The notes under the pieces: generated by a model
Told to the model about the DNA's origin: nothing
What the model saw: the letters and a program-made list of their open reading frames with translations, nothing else
The model's database searches: none
Shown: positions 1 to 13,000 of the stretch, piece after piece
Numbering within the stretch: position 1 is the stretch's first letter
Layout of the letters: every line of letters starts with the position of its first letter
Translations under genes and position numbers: made by a program
Source of the DNA: Pomphorhynchus laevis
Lineage: Eukaryota; Acanthocephala; Palaeacanthocephala; Echinorhynchida; Pomphorhynchidae
Assembly: GCA_012934845.2 (NCBI GenBank)
Contig: WNNJ02003574.1
Span: forward strand, 1-64,000
DNA length: 64,000 nucleotides
Direction of reading: 5' to 3'

Positions 1-1700
1 ATTAATCCAACGACCAGTTCTGTCGTTGACGTCACCAAGTAACATGTCATAACCGTTACCTAATATACGATCCAGGAGGTCACGGTTCTTGTGAATTTCT
101 CCTGGATGGATATAGATATTGGCTATGCTGATGTGTTTACCGTTTTTACAGAGTGATATAGCTAAACAAGACAGGACTAAACAAGAATAGTTAAGTAAGA
201 GGAATGATCTTAAGGAGCTCGTTACTATGGCTAAAAGTCCTGGAGATGAAGAAGAGTGAGGTGAGGCTATGTACGGAGTATAGTGGGTGTAGATGTGCTT
301 AGGGATAAATCGAGTAATTTCCTGGGGAGAGCCGAATAGACCGCGTCCTCTGAAGGACTATAACATCTGCATATCTACCAGATAGAAGGCTAAGGGCAGA
401 AGCACATCCCGAATTCTACTGAAGGATATTCAGTGAAAAAGGTTCTTGAATACTTTGCATTGTGTTAAGTTGGCTGGAGTAAGATGCCCCTCCTAGTCCG
501 AACCAGAGGTGAGAAGCTTACCCTTACCTACCCAGCCGGACAAGTTAGAGGCACTTGTCCACTGGCGTTATCTTAATTTCCCGCCGTGACCCCATCTGCA
601 ATATCCAGAGGTTTACATTCTGCATAGGAATTGTAATAGGATGCACTGTCTTGAAAAAGGTAGGATTGGTTTCTTAGAATAGGAGGTGAATTTCCTCTTA
701 GAATTGATACTTAAAGAATTTGATTTTGCTCTCTTCTTTGAAGATTTAGCAACATGAGTAGAGATTATGGAAGACTTAGATGGTGTATTTGCCAAACTGG
801 TCATCAGTAATTCAATCATTCGAGTTTTTCTTGTTGAAGTGTTCTGAAGAAGTTGAACATTTCGTCAATATTAGTTCCAGATGAGTTACACACTGCAATT
901 GTCGATACGGGGTGCGAGAAGACATTATTGTTTACTCTATGTCTTCTCACATAGACCTTGAATGCTGAACATCTTCTTGACCACATAGGATGTTTAAGTC
1001 AGCAATTTATGCATTTTGGGGTTAGTTTGCATTGTGTGTCATGAACGAATTCATCAGATCCACATACTCCGCATTTCTTCATTCTACCACAGGTGGAGTA
1101 CCAGTGTCCCCACATGTGACACTTGTTACAATGTGGAAAAGTAAGATGGTCCGTATTTGCAAATGTAAAGATTAAATTGCAATCCATAAAAGGATTGGAT
1201 GATGCATTAGACGAGAGATGGGGATTGTTTTTTTCGGTATTAGTGAATGCAAAATCTTATGTTTTGAACGAAATAACGCTTTTGAAGCTCTTCGACATCT
1301 TCTTTTTCTAAGTCGGGGATAATAATAGTAATCTTTACTGACGACATAATAGGCTGTAATACTAGAGTTCCTTTATGGGAACAATTTTCTTTGAAGAACT
1401 TAGCAAAAGAGATGGCTAAGTCTGAGGATACGAAGGATATCCTGTAGTAGTTATTTATCACTCTTGCAGAGTTAAACATAACTCTATTAGGTTGTGTATT
1501 AATAAATTTTCTCAAAAATTCGTTGAAATACTGTTTTTTTTGCATTGGAATTGTGGGAGTAATGCTAACCAGATTAACGAGTGTCTTAATCGGAGGAAGC
1601 TCCTTCATTTCACGATTTAGAACAGTGAAGTTACTAACCTCAATTTCTTCAGTTTGCTTGAACTTGATTTATAGATCATTTTACATTACAATAACCGTCT
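1..1700 (-). mobile_element. I/Jockey-like LINE (copy K3), 5' part, cut by window edge
   Basis: On the minus strand this holds a 5' leader, a gag-like ORF1 (about 1608 down to 600) and the start of the ORF2 endonuclease region (about 600 down to 1). The first 600 bases match 25233-25740 of copy K2 in the same orientation, starting with the same motif (attaatccaacgaccagttc), so both are one family. RT and 3' end lie outside the window. Its 5' end abuts a Penelope-like fragment at about 1711, which suggests insertion into or next to that element. Confidence 0.8.
613..1608 (-). pseudogene. LINE ORF1 (gag-like, zinc knuckles), frameshifted
   Basis: ORF1 of a LINE encodes an RNA-binding nucleocapsid-like protein. 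The N-terminal half (1608-1240) aligns by eye with the better preserved ORF1 at 22507-23088, sharing a block around NEFLRKF and KFFKENC. The zinc-knuckle part (1187-999) contains CNKCHMWGHW followed by CGVC and a further CxxC, a CCHC series typical of LINE ORF1. A basic C-terminal piece (819-613) lies in another frame. At least two frame changes separate these parts, so no intact protein is predicted. Confidence 0.75.
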
Positions 1701-1710
1701 ATTATATAAC

Positions 1711-2457
1711 TTAACTTATAAACAATACAATTTTTCTGTTACATTTAGAAGATCTAAAAGTAAAATCATAATACCCTTTTGATAGCAGCTTTCTTAATTC
1801 ACAATTTTCAATTAATTCTAGATTATGGGTACATATATGTTCATTTATTTTATCAAAACTAAGACTTTTACAATTGCATTCTGTTTCCATTATGTTTCTA
1901 ATATTATCGTTACATATTGATTTTAATTCTTTATTATAATTACAAATTTTTCGTACTAATGGTGATAGGAGTTTATACCTTATTTTAGGAATATATTTAC
2001 TTAAATCTGACCCTATTATTTCTTTACTTTTAGAATTATTTAAAAGTCCGGCTATATTTATGTTATCTATACATTTATTAATGAAGTTTATGGTTAATGT
2101 ATATTTTCTATTGTTATTATTAACATTTATTGTATGATTATAGTATTTTGTATTACAATAACTGTCTATTATACAACTTAGCCTATCATAGTCGTTAATT
2201 AATTTTTGATTTATTGAACATATGATATCTTTAGAAAAACTTCTTATATTTACATAAAGATCTTTTAGCTTATTATCACTTAAAAGTTGTTTTAACATTT
2301 CTAATTGTTCATTTATATACATATCTTTTTTAATATTTTTAACTCTATATTCCTTATTCCTTTTATCACCGTGACTTCTTGGTTTGCGTTTAACCGGATT
2401 ATTATAATATAGTTGTTTATTATGTATTATACTACTTCTGCCAATTCCTTGTACCAC
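1711..2457 (-). pseudogene. Penelope-like element, N-terminal protein fragment (248 aa)
   Basis: An open frame of 248 codons. The C-terminal part carries a CNCKS motif, then HICTHNLELIENCELRKLLS and KG. This resembles the block that precedes the RT in Penelope-like proteins (CxC, then H-I-x-T-G-D-L, LRxLxxKG), as I recall the family. The upstream half is Lys/Asn/Ile-rich with no motif. The RT that should follow is absent; the frame ends where LINE K3 begins, so the element is truncated, probably by that insertion. Assignment is by family knowledge. Confidence 0.6.
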
Positions 2458-3333
2458 GTCATTTAATCCTAATAAAGTTACAATGTACGGGTTACACGCA
2501 AATAGGTCCTTATATTGCTTAGAACGTTATGTGATTTTGTGTAATGATTGGTTGTTCCATGTTTGCTTTCCGACATGCATATGTTAATTATTTACTATAC
2601 TGATTTTGCCAATTTCTTGTACCACCTCATTAATAAATGTCAATAAATGTCATATTAAATGTATTGAATGATTATTAAACTGAACGTCTTAAATAAGAAC
2701 TAAATTTGTAAATTAGATAATATATTGTCTAATATAAATATTACTTATATAAAGTACGTTAATCATTGTTGTTTAGCATCAAGCAATGCTTATAGTAACA
2801 AGTATTTAACTTGCGAATATAGTGCCTTCCGAAGAAATTGCTATGGAAGAAACATTATTTATCTTATTTTATCGTCGTTATTTTACCGCTTACAAAAATA
2901 AATATCTTATTAAGCTGTAATCTTATCTATAGGAAATTTAAATTTAGCGAAAATTGAACGAAAACTCAATAAACAGATTAAATAGACTGCATATCAGTCG
3001 ATTGAACAAGAGAATGTAAATTTAACAAAACTTGAATAAAGCAAATAATTGACAAATTAATAGTTAAATCAGACCAATAAACTTTTTCTTTGCAATAAAT
3101 ACATAAATAAACATAAATTATTATTAATTATTATTTCTATTAATTAAAATATCTTAAAATAAGTCTTGGTTATTAAAACTCTTACAATAAATATTACAAA
3201 ACATTTTAACGAGAAATATTCTCGATGAATAACTAACAAACATAACAAACATCTTACAATCCTTCAAATTTTTTAATCCATCAATAACAAAGAATCACTG
3301 TACTCAGTATCAACGCTCTGAAATCGACACTAC
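2458..3333. other. AT-rich non-coding spacer
   Basis: No coding region seen. A segment near 2585-2635 repeats, with changes, the sequence at about 2405-2460 at the start of the Penelope-like fragment (both contain a version of ttgccaattyttgtaccac), so this is probably a duplicated piece of that element's 5' side. The last 100 bases are probably the 5' leader of CXC-RT element A. Confidence 0.5.
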
Positions 3334-6300
3334 ATGCCTAGAGGAATACCTTCTTCGCTATCAAAATGCTGCAACTGCAACACGAGTGCAGCCAAATGTA
3401 TTCGCTGTAAATGTGCGCGCAATTCGAAACCTTGCAAAACGTGCTCTGCTCCTAACTGCTCCAGGAAAAACCCGGTGCTGTCCACACACGCGTCTACCAA
3501 TGTCCAACTTACATCGCACTTACGTGCTACATCTGAAACTCAAAACGTTGGAACAAAAAGTCCGCAGAACATTCTTCAGACAGAACTTGAGCCTATAACT
3601 GCAACCATCTTGCAACTCCAATCTTCATCAGATACTCTCTTGGTGGAGTCGATATTGCATGAAGTTATTCTATGGAAACCAAACCTGTTTAGACTACCAA
3701 GATGCATCGGATCTAAGCGATTTATCTCAGAGCTTGCACGGATATATGAATTAGCATCCACAAACGATTGCTCGCTTTCACTCGCGGTTGTCATCAGTCA
3801 GTTAATCCTCCAGCGCCCTGCTAAAGCGAACCCTAAGCAACTAAAACAAATTCTCGATCGCAGACTTGATTGTTGGACAAGCGGAGATATGCAAACGCTG
3901 CTCAACGAAGCTCGTTTTCTCCAGTCTCAGTCTTCCCACAAGCTATATGATCCTCTAAATAATGATATTCTGAAAACTGTTCAGAAGCTTGTTCTTGGTG
4001 GGAAGATGACAGCTGCTGTCAAATTACTTGAATCAAATGATGGTAGAGGGCATCCTCTTCGAATAGACGAAATAATAGACGGCCAAACAGTGAGACAAAT
4101 TCTTATTGATAAGCATCCGATGGCTTCAGCAAAATCTGATGACGCCATTCTGCGCAGGCCTATCGATGACATTCCTGGGTTTCACCCAGTTGCATTTGAT
4201 TCTATTGACTTTGAACTGATCGTTGCCAACTATAAGAAAGTGAAGGGAGGAGCGGGCCCGTCCGGATTAGATGCAAGAGCATGGCATCGAATGTTGGTTG
4301 ACTTTGGGGCAGAATCGAAACGTCTAGCTGAATCACTTGCATCTTTCGCTCGACAATTAGCATTAAATCCAATCTCACAGGAGTCGATGACAGCCTTCAC
4401 CGCTAGTCGCCTTATTCCTCTTAGCGAAAATCCTGGCGTACGTCCTATAGGAATAGGAGATGTTTCCAGACGCATTATATCTAAATCAATATTGAAAATA
4501 ATATCACCCCAACTGCAAATAATATGCGGGAATGTCCAATTTTGCGCCTCGCAGCGTGCTGGCACCGAATGCGTTATTCACGGTATTCGTGACTTGTTGA
4601 ATAGAAATCCTACATTCGTGCTACTCACAATAGATGCTGACAACGCATTCAACAGAGTGAATAGAATGATCGCTCTCTCAAACATGCCAAATATCTGTCC
4701 AGCATTGAACACAGTCCTTTCTAACCTATACAGAAAGCCGACACTGCTAACAATTGACAGTGAATTCTTACTATCTGCTGAAGGATTTACACAAGGCAAC
4801 GTCTTTTCGATGTCAGCATTTGCCTCTGCAACACTTCCGTTACTACTCCGTATTAAAAGAACTTGCCCAAACATAAAACAGTTATGGTACGCAGACGACG
4901 GCAACCTAATAGGTTCCCCACAAGATGTCATTGAAGCATTTAAGTTGCTTCAATCCTTCGGCCCCTCATATGGCGTACACTAGAATCCGGGAAAATGCAA
5001 GGTATATTTCAACGGGAACGACATCTCGACTTTCCAATCGTTACTTGATAACGCTGGACTCTCCATCGTTGAGGATGGCCTACCCGTTCTTGGAGTACCA
5101 ATCGGATCAGCCGAATACATAGAGACGTTTATACGATCATCAGTTTCCTCCCTTTGCACATTAGTGTCACAGTTGAAGAAAGTAGGAGAGTTAGACACTC
5201 AGGTTGCATACGTGTGCTTAATTTAGTCTATTCAGCATAAATGGACACATACTCAACGATGCTATGAGTGTCCCTCTGCGTGGTTCGCACCTCTGACACT
5301 GAAACTAAAGTCTACAATATCACATCTTTTTGACATTGATATTTCTCAAGACGATATCTTATGGCGCACATGCCAGTTGAGTTTTCGCAACGGCGGTTTA
5401 TGCATTAGAGATCCTAGCACGTTACCAAGCAACGAATATCGATCATCGACCTCAGTGTGTGAGCCAAGCATACAAGGATATATTGGCTCGGTACTTAATT
5501 CTATGCAGGAGACAATTATTAAAAATCTACGGGCAGCAAAAGCCTCTAGTGAAAAGCTTGACCAAGAAGATATTTTGAGCAATGCGAGTGGAATTCTGTG
5601 TACCGCAATTGAGCATGCTTCAACAACAGGGGCTTCGTCATGGCTATCCGGATATCCTACATTCGATCGAGCAACTCGATTAAGTAACATCGAGTTTTGT
5701 GATTCTATTTCTTCTAGATACGGAATTAGGCCTAAATCCGCATCAACTCAATGTAAATGTAGGCATATTAATACAGTTGCCCATGCTCTCTCATGCCCAT
5801 TCGGTGGTCTGCCGTCGATGCGACACGATGCCGTGCGCGATTTTATTGTCCATCAGCTAACAGAAACATCGTATAACGTACAAGTCGAGCCGCTGCTTAC
5901 ACCAGTCCCGCCAAACTTTGACTTTAGAAACGGCTCAACGACAAAAGACCGTGATGCTAGGCTCGACATTGCATGCTCAGGGTTGTTTGGTGATAGGAGT
6001 GAGCGAACTTTCTTCGACATTTGCGTGTTTAACGCTTTCGCTTAGTCCAACTCCTCCAAGATACCAGAGTCCTGCTATAAGTACCACCAACAGCGAAAGC
6101 GCAGTAAATATCTCGAAAGAATAACAGAGTTCGAGCGGGGGTCTCTTGTACCCGCCGTCTTCTCATTCTCAGGTGGAAGCGGTGACAATGCAACACAACT
6201 TTTAAGACGGATTGCATCTAAATTGGCAAATAAGCGAGCAAGCAGATACCCCGACGAGCTTACAAAGCTTAGAACGCGTCTAGGCCTATTACTTGCAAAA

Positions 6301-6357
6301 ATGACATCGCGATGCATCAGAGGAACGCGATCTGCAATCGGACGTCCAGAATTTTGA
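3334..6357 (+). pseudogene. CXC-RT LINE element A: CXC + RT + CCHC + restriction-like endonuclease, nearly whole
   Basis: One continuous frame of 1,007 codons with no frameshift and three internal stops, all TAG (4981-4983, 5223-5225, 6043-6045). Domain order: a cysteine cluster of the CXC (tesmin/TSO1/MSL2-like) type at residues 12-45 (CCNCN...CIRCKC...CKTC); RT with the catalytic Asp in TIDADNAFNRVNR (D434) and YADD at 519-522; a CCHC finger of R2 type (CKC at 807-809, HALSC, then MRHDAV); and an R2-like restriction nuclease core with E852, D878 (ARLDI) and D895 (FFDICVFN). The N-terminal fingers of R2-group LINEs are replaced here by the CXC cluster. The start ATG at 3334 lies just before the CXC cluster, as in copies B, C and F. 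It is the best preserved copy in the window. Confidence 0.85.
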
Positions 6358-6530
6358 ACCCAAACTGAACTGAATTCTCATTTACGGGCCCATTTGCGGG
6401 TAACCCAGAGATTGTAAAATAATAATAATAAAAAAATTAATTATTAATAAATAATTTTTTTATTATTATTTTTCTTTGTTATTCAAGCTTTGTACAGGAA
6501 AAACGTTTCCCGCAAATGGGCCATTAAAAA
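6358..6530 (+). repeat. 3' untranslated tail of element A with a 14-bp inverted repeat
   Basis: After the terminal TGA the sequence GGCCCATTTGCGGG (6387-6400) recurs as its exact reverse complement at 6509-6522, flanking an A/T stretch. The motif GGGCCCAYTTGC-GG-AACC followed by ATTGTA recurs at the 3' ends of copies C, D and J, so it is a family tail signal and not chance. The second, inverted motif may be the tail of another lost copy. Confidence 0.65.
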
Positions 6531-6883
6531 ATTTGCAAAAAAAGCAAAATTTAAATCTTAAATTTAAATTAGCGGGTCATTTTGACATAGGGTGAAAGGC
6601 CCTGGCAAATGCGCTACTACTGTCTGGGCGATCCCCGGTCGAACGATGACCCCTGATGCACATTGATGCAGCTCGATACAGGAAAATTATTAATAATTAT
6701 CGATATTTATTATTAATTATTAATAATTAATAATAATTTGAACTTTCTTGACTAATAAATTAACAACTTACATTTGAGATAAAATAACATACAAATCAAT
6801 TAAGTGATTACAATATATAATATAAATACAATCGAATATATAAAAACACAAATCCTAACAACGAAATTATACAACACCGATCA
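6531..6883. other. Spacer between elements A and B
   Basis: No gene seen. About 6585-6670 is GC-richer than its surroundings but has no tRNA or other fold I can support. The last 200 bases are A/T-rich and probably include the 5' leader of element B. Confidence 0.4.
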
Positions 6884-9846
6884 ATGGTTCGCGGTAAGCC
6901 TACAGGTAGCCCTCTATGTTGCACTTGTAATGACCAGGCAGCACGATGTAAAGGATGTAGATGTGCTCGAGCAGGATTGAAGTGTTACAACTGTCGGGGA
7001 CAATATTGTTCAAACCGCACTCAGTTTCCTTCTGCGGCAGATACTGAAGGTCAGATAGACCGAAATTCACTCGAAAATCTGAAACATGATAGCCCGAAAA
7101 CAATCTACGAACTTCACAACATTGTCATTCACTGGAAACCTAACTTGATTGACCTACCTCGTTGTAATGCCAGTAATGAGATTGTTGGAATTATTAGTTA
7201 TTTTTACCTGAAGGCTGCTGAAGACGTCAACAGTACAATACATATGCTACAAACCGCTACAGTCTTCTCGCAATGTTTATTGCAGCGTATACCCTCAAGA
7301 AAGACCGCTTTAATCCGCAAAACTTTGGAACGCAGACTAAAAAGCTGGAAAATAAAAGATTGTGACTCATTGTTCGAAGAAGCCCAATATATTCAAACTA
7401 GTATATCACTGCGTCGTTCCTCGAAGTCATTGAATTGGATCACACAATATCAAAGTCTTGTGACCAGGGGCCGTATCAAAGCCGGTTCCTCGATATTAGA
7501 AGACAAATGTGACTCAGGTGTCCTCCGTGTTGATCACACAATAAATGATATCTCTGTTTTATCTCTGCTTAAAGATTTACACCCTGACGCATAAACAGCT
7601 TCTCCTGATGTTCTTTAATCAGCTCCGCTGCCGAATTCAAAACCCAATCATCATTGTCGTTTCTATGCACTAGACGAGGCCGCCATTATCAAATCAAGCA
7701 GACGAATAAATGGATCGGCGGGACCATTTGGGCTTGATTCTCGAGCATGGTTTCAAATGTTAACCGATTTTGGACAGCAATCAAATTTACATGCCAAGGC
7801 CATTGCCAAATTTGCCATTTTTGTTGCTACTGAAAAAGTGCCATCGGGCTCCCTCGATCCTTTCACCGTTTGTCGTCTAGTTGCATTGAAGAAGAAATCT
7901 GGTGGTATCCGCCTATCGGAATATGCAACACTATCAGGCGGATCATAAGCAAAGCGATTCTAACCATCGCACGCAATGATATACAGGATGTCGCAGGAAC
8001 TGCACAATTGGGAGCTTAACAAAGAGGTTGACTTGAACTTTCAATTGGGAATCTCAAAAAAGAACTAAACCTATCAACCGAAAATTGTCTTATGACTATT
8101 GATGCAAGGAACGCTTTCAACCTAACAAACCGTGCAGTTGCACTACACAATATAAATTTTGTATGTCCTGCCCTGTCATGTGCACTCCAAAATATGTACT
8201 CTAGCCCGTTTTACTTACAATCGATGAAAAAGTATCTTGTCATCAGAAGGTTTCATACAAGGTGACCCTTTTGCCATGGCAGGTTTCGCTATGACTTCAC
8301 ATCCGTTGATCGACACAATAAAGTGGCAGGTCCCTTCTGTTGTACAAATATGGTACGCCGACGATGCCAACTTTGTTGACCGCTTGATATGTTAAAGAAA
8401 GTGTGGAATATTCTGCATGCAGACGGCCCGAAGTATGGCTACTTTATAAACGCAAAAAAAATCAAACATATTATCGCATCTACCTATAAATAATGATCAA
8501 CTGCCCAACACAAGCATCAATACAACAACGACTGGAATAAACGTTCTTGGTTCACCGATTGGTTTTGATGATTATGAAGAGCAATCAATCTACGATTTGC
8601 TTGCCGGCTGGAAAGCACTAATCGGGAGATTTTGCGTAGTAGCTAAAAATGATCCCCACGTTGCATATTCAGGAATGGTCAATTCAATTCAGTCGAAGTT
8701 GATTCACATAATGCGTTCATGCAACATCACTGAAAAAATATGGAATGAATTAGAAGATATCATAAAATCCAACTTGGTCCCTAAATTGGCTACATTTAAG
8801 CTAACCAATGGAATGTCGAATATACTCTGCTCCCCTTTCAAGCTAGGAGGAATAGGGATCGCCAACCCATTATTTACCGCTCATATTGAGAAAACATCAT
8901 CAATAATGCTTCTATCGACTTATGATGGAAACTCATTAGGTGATAGTCTACGCGAAAAGCAAAACACAGTACTTCATGAAATTACGCGATTCCGAAATCA
9001 AGCACATCTAGATCGTGTATCAAAAATACTAACCGACCTAGCTCCCTCCCTACAAAACACCATCAAACATGCGGCACATCTTGGTGCATCATCGTGGCTA
9101 AGTGCCTGACCACTAAAACATGAGAAATTTTATCTATCCATCAATGAATTCACCGATGCAATCAACGCACGATATGGTAATTTGGATCAAGGTCTCGATA
9201 AGCGATTGTGTTACTGCGGGTCGAATATAACCTTAGCGCATGCACTATCATGCAATTATGGAGCACTACCGATCATCGGACATAATGCAGTCCGGGATAC
9301 AACAGCAAGTGCTCTGAGCTTAGTTGGCCGCAATGCCGGAATTGAACCGGAGTTAATGAATGTTCCCGATAATATTACCTTTGAAAACTCAGCGACAACG
9401 AACAAACAATGTGCACGACTATATATATTATGCTCTGGTGTATACGGTTCTCGATTCGAGCGAACGTTCTACGACGTTAATGTATTTTCAACACAAGCTC
9501 AATCAAACATTACTCGTGCACCTGAATCGGCCTTTGAGTACAACGAAAACCGGAAAAAAAATCGAAGTACAGTGAAAGAGTGCGAAGAATTGAAAACAGT
9601 TCATTTGTTCCATTAGTCTTTTCAACAGCTGGAGGATTTGGCAAAGAAGCTAGCATGTTAGTGAGAACAATTGCATCGACGCTTGCACAATAAAGACCCT
9701 TAAGTTACAGTGATTATGCAGTGAAACTTAAGAGACAGCTTTAAAATCGCTCGGTCAATATCTGCTAGTTTGCGAAGTCCACGCTCATCCCGTGGTACGC
9801 CACTGCGTTTAGGCGAGCGAGCAGTATTACAATTAGAGCAGTAACA
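6884..9846 (+). pseudogene. CXC-RT LINE element B, full-length but decayed
   Basis: The same domain order as element A. CXC cluster at the start (CCTCNDQAARCKGCRCARAG), open to 7594; RT fingers 7620-7950; RT palm with TIDARNAFN near 8098-8115, QGDPFAMAGFA near 8260 and WYADDANFV near 8352; thumb 8597-9109; CCHC (CYCG...HALSC) and RLE (ARLYILCSG, FYDVNVF) 9182-9616; tail to about 9846 with GGFGKEASML. It is broken by at least three frameshifts and several stops of all three kinds, including TGA near 8030. Closest relative here is copy C, lying opposite. Confidence 0.8.
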
Positions 9847-10053
9847 AAGTAACAAATAGGAATCCTCCAGTACTCATTTTAGGAAAAACAAAATCTTTTG
9901 TTTATTATAATAACTCTCTCTTTAAAAAAATATTAATAATTAATTTTTTTAAGTGGAAACATTTATTTTAGTAAAACATACAATCAAGGTTACCAGCAAG
10001 TGGGCCCAAAAAAATGTCGAGCAATAAACTGCTAAATTGGATAATGGATACAG
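9847..10053. repeat. Joined 3' tails of elements B and C
   Basis: The two elements converge here. On the minus strand C's tail reads gggcccacttgctggtaacc (plus 9983-10003), matching the 3' motif of element A. The rest is A/T-rich with no other feature. Confidence 0.5.
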
Positions 10054-13000
10054 CTACGAAGACGAATCGGCTGGGTGTTTGAATGTTTTACGCATGGGAG
10101 TACCTCGTGTTAACCGTGGACTCCGAAGACAGGCCGATATTGACCGAGCAATTTCGAAACTTATTTTTATTTTTAGTCTAATAGCTATATCACTGTAGCG
10201 TATTTGTCCTTGTTGAGCTAAAGCAGTCGCAATAGTATTTACTAACATACTAGCTTCCTTGATGAAACCCCCTGACGTTAAAAAGACGAGCGGCATAAAG
10301 GAGCTGTTTTATATCCTTCGGATTCTTTCGAGGTACTTGGATTTTTTTCTTTTTTCGTTATATTCGAAAACGTTGTCAGGACCGCGTATTGTGTTCGATT
10401 GAGCATGAGAAGAAAATACATTGACGTCGAAGAACGTCCGCTCAAATCGAGATCCGTGTAAACCGGAGCAGACTATATCCAGACGGGCACATTGTTTGGC
10501 AGTAGTCGCTGGATTTTCAAAGCGGGTGCTCTCGGAACGTTCGATAACTCCGGTTCAATCCCGACGTTGTGAGCAACTTGGCTTAGCGCTGATGCTATAG
10601 TGTCCCGGACCGCGTTATGGCGAATAATCGGAAGACCACCATGTTTGCATGATAATGCATGGGGAAGATTGATCTTCGAGCCACAGTAACAGGTACATGT
10701 TTCAATCTCATGCCCGATACTGCAATACCGTGCATTAAGTGCGTCGTGAAATTTGTTTGCTGACAAATAGAATTGTTCTTGTCTCAGTGGTACGGCGCTC
10801 AACCAAGAAGACGCACCGTGGTGTGCTGCATGTTTAATGGAATTCTGGGTAACCGGGGCTAGTTTGCTAATAATCTTTGAGGCGCGTTCTTGGTGTGAAT
10901 TGAACCGGAATTGAGTGATTTTGCGGAGGACTGCATTTTGTTTTTCTCGTAGGATGTCGCCTGTCACCTCATCGACATATGAGGAAACCAACATTGTCGC
11001 TGATGCTTGTTCAAGTGTGGCAATGAAAGTTGGCGAGTTTATCCCGATACCTCCAAATTCAAAAGGTGAGCACAAAATATCCGTCATCTCCTTGTTTGGC
11101 TGGAAAGTTGCCAGAAAAGGCAGCAATTGCGATTTTATAAATTCTTAGAGGTCGGACCACACTTTGTCGACTGAGCGGCACGTGCGCATTATGTGAATCC
11201 ATTTTGACTGGATCGAGTGAACCATGCCAGGCGTAGGCTACGTGTGGGTCGATTCTGGCCACCATACACAGACGCTTGATGAGAGCTTTCCATTTTGCAA
11301 ACATGATTGCGGTAGAGGATTGTTCGTAATCGTTAAAACCAATAGGGTTCCCAGAACATCTATGCCAGCTGTTGTTGAATTGATACTAGAGTAAGGGAGA
11401 AGATCATTGTGTATCGGAGAGTAAGACAGAATATTTGATTTGTGTGGGTTAATAAAATATCCGAACTATGGTCCCTCTGTTTTAAGGGCTTCCATAACTT
11501 GCCTCAACACATCCAGTGGTCCGACAAAGTTGGCGTCATTGGCATACTATATCTGACAAACGGATGGTACTTGGCGTTTTATCGTTTCGATAAGGGGGAG
11601 AGATGTCATTGCAAATCCAGCCGTCGCAAATGGGTCACCTTGGGTGAAACCTTCGACCGGGAAAATGCTGTTTTCGCCAATTGTAAGCTCAGAAGGACTG
11701 GAATAGATATTGCGCAGTGAGCAGGAGAGAGCCGGACATACATATGTTATGTTGTGAAGTGCCACGGCAAGGTTTATACGGTTGAAGGCATTCGTAGCGT
11801 CTATTGTCATAATACACATATCGGAGGATATGTTCAATTCCGTTTTAAGCTTCTCAATGGCCAGTTCGATGCCGCCTCTTTGCGAGGCCCCTAGCTGTGT
11901 AACTCCTTTCACGTCTTGTACATCGTTGCGAATTATAGCAAGGATCGCTCTACAAATGATACGTCTGACAGTATTGCAGATTCCAATTGGCCGAACGCCT
12001 CCTGACTTTTTTTCGAGTGCGACTAGACGACATGCAGTGAAAGGATCGAGGGCGCCATTCGAGATTTCCTCAGTGGCAACGAAAATAGCAAACCTGGCTA
12101 TGGCCTTGGCTAGTGAGCTTGAAGCAGAGCCGAAATCTGCAAGCATTTGTGACCAAGACGCAGCATCAAGCCAAGACGAACCTGATGCACCTTTGATTTT
12201 TCTGCTTTATTTAATAATAGAGGTATCATCTAAGGTGTAGAAGCGGCAGTGGTGATAGGGTTGGAACCCGGAAATGGGGACGATAACAGCACATCAGGAG
12301 GAGCTGAAACTGCATTTGGATGCAGGTCCTCGAGCCAAGATAGCACAGAAACACCATTTATAATATGGTCAGGGAGTAGAACACCAGACTCAAGGCTATC
12401 TTCTAGAATCGATGTTCCAGCTCTAACGCGGCCTTTTGTCATGAGATTTTGGTATTGTGATATCCAGCTTAGTCGCTTCGTTGGACGTCGCAACTTTAGG
12501 TTGTCTTGAATATACTGTGCTTCTTCGAAAATTACATCAAATTCTTTTGCCTTCTAGGATACTATTCTGCGTTCTAATGTTTTACGGTTTAGAGTGATTT
12601 TTCTGGAGGGACTTCTTTGCAGTACACACTGAGAAAAAATTGTTGCAGTTCGTAGCTCGACTTCGGTACGCTTGACGTCGTCGGCTGCCCTATCGTAAAA
12701 AGAGCTTAAAATGTTAATGAACTCATTACTAGCGGAACATCGAGGTAAAATGATCAGGTTAGGTCTCCAGTGAATGACTGTGTTATATAGTTCATTTATT
12801 GATTTTATATGGCATGGGAGATTGCTACCTGACGTGTCCGCGATGGGAATGGCAGGGATGTGATAATCGGTCAACGATGCGCTTCTGGTCGGAATGGTGT
12901 TTGTATTGAGATTGTGGACTATTTGGACAGGTCGTGTATGTTTATTTTTGCAACCAACTGCGCGACAGTTTACGCACGATTTATTTGCCTTGGCGCAGCG

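Noticed and set aside
3386-5198. Several overlapping open frames on both strands across element A
   Set aside because: They are shadows of the long RT frame with no motifs of their own.
6600-6660. tRNA-like GGTCGAAC segment
   Set aside because: No acceptor stem, anticodon arm or A box could be matched.
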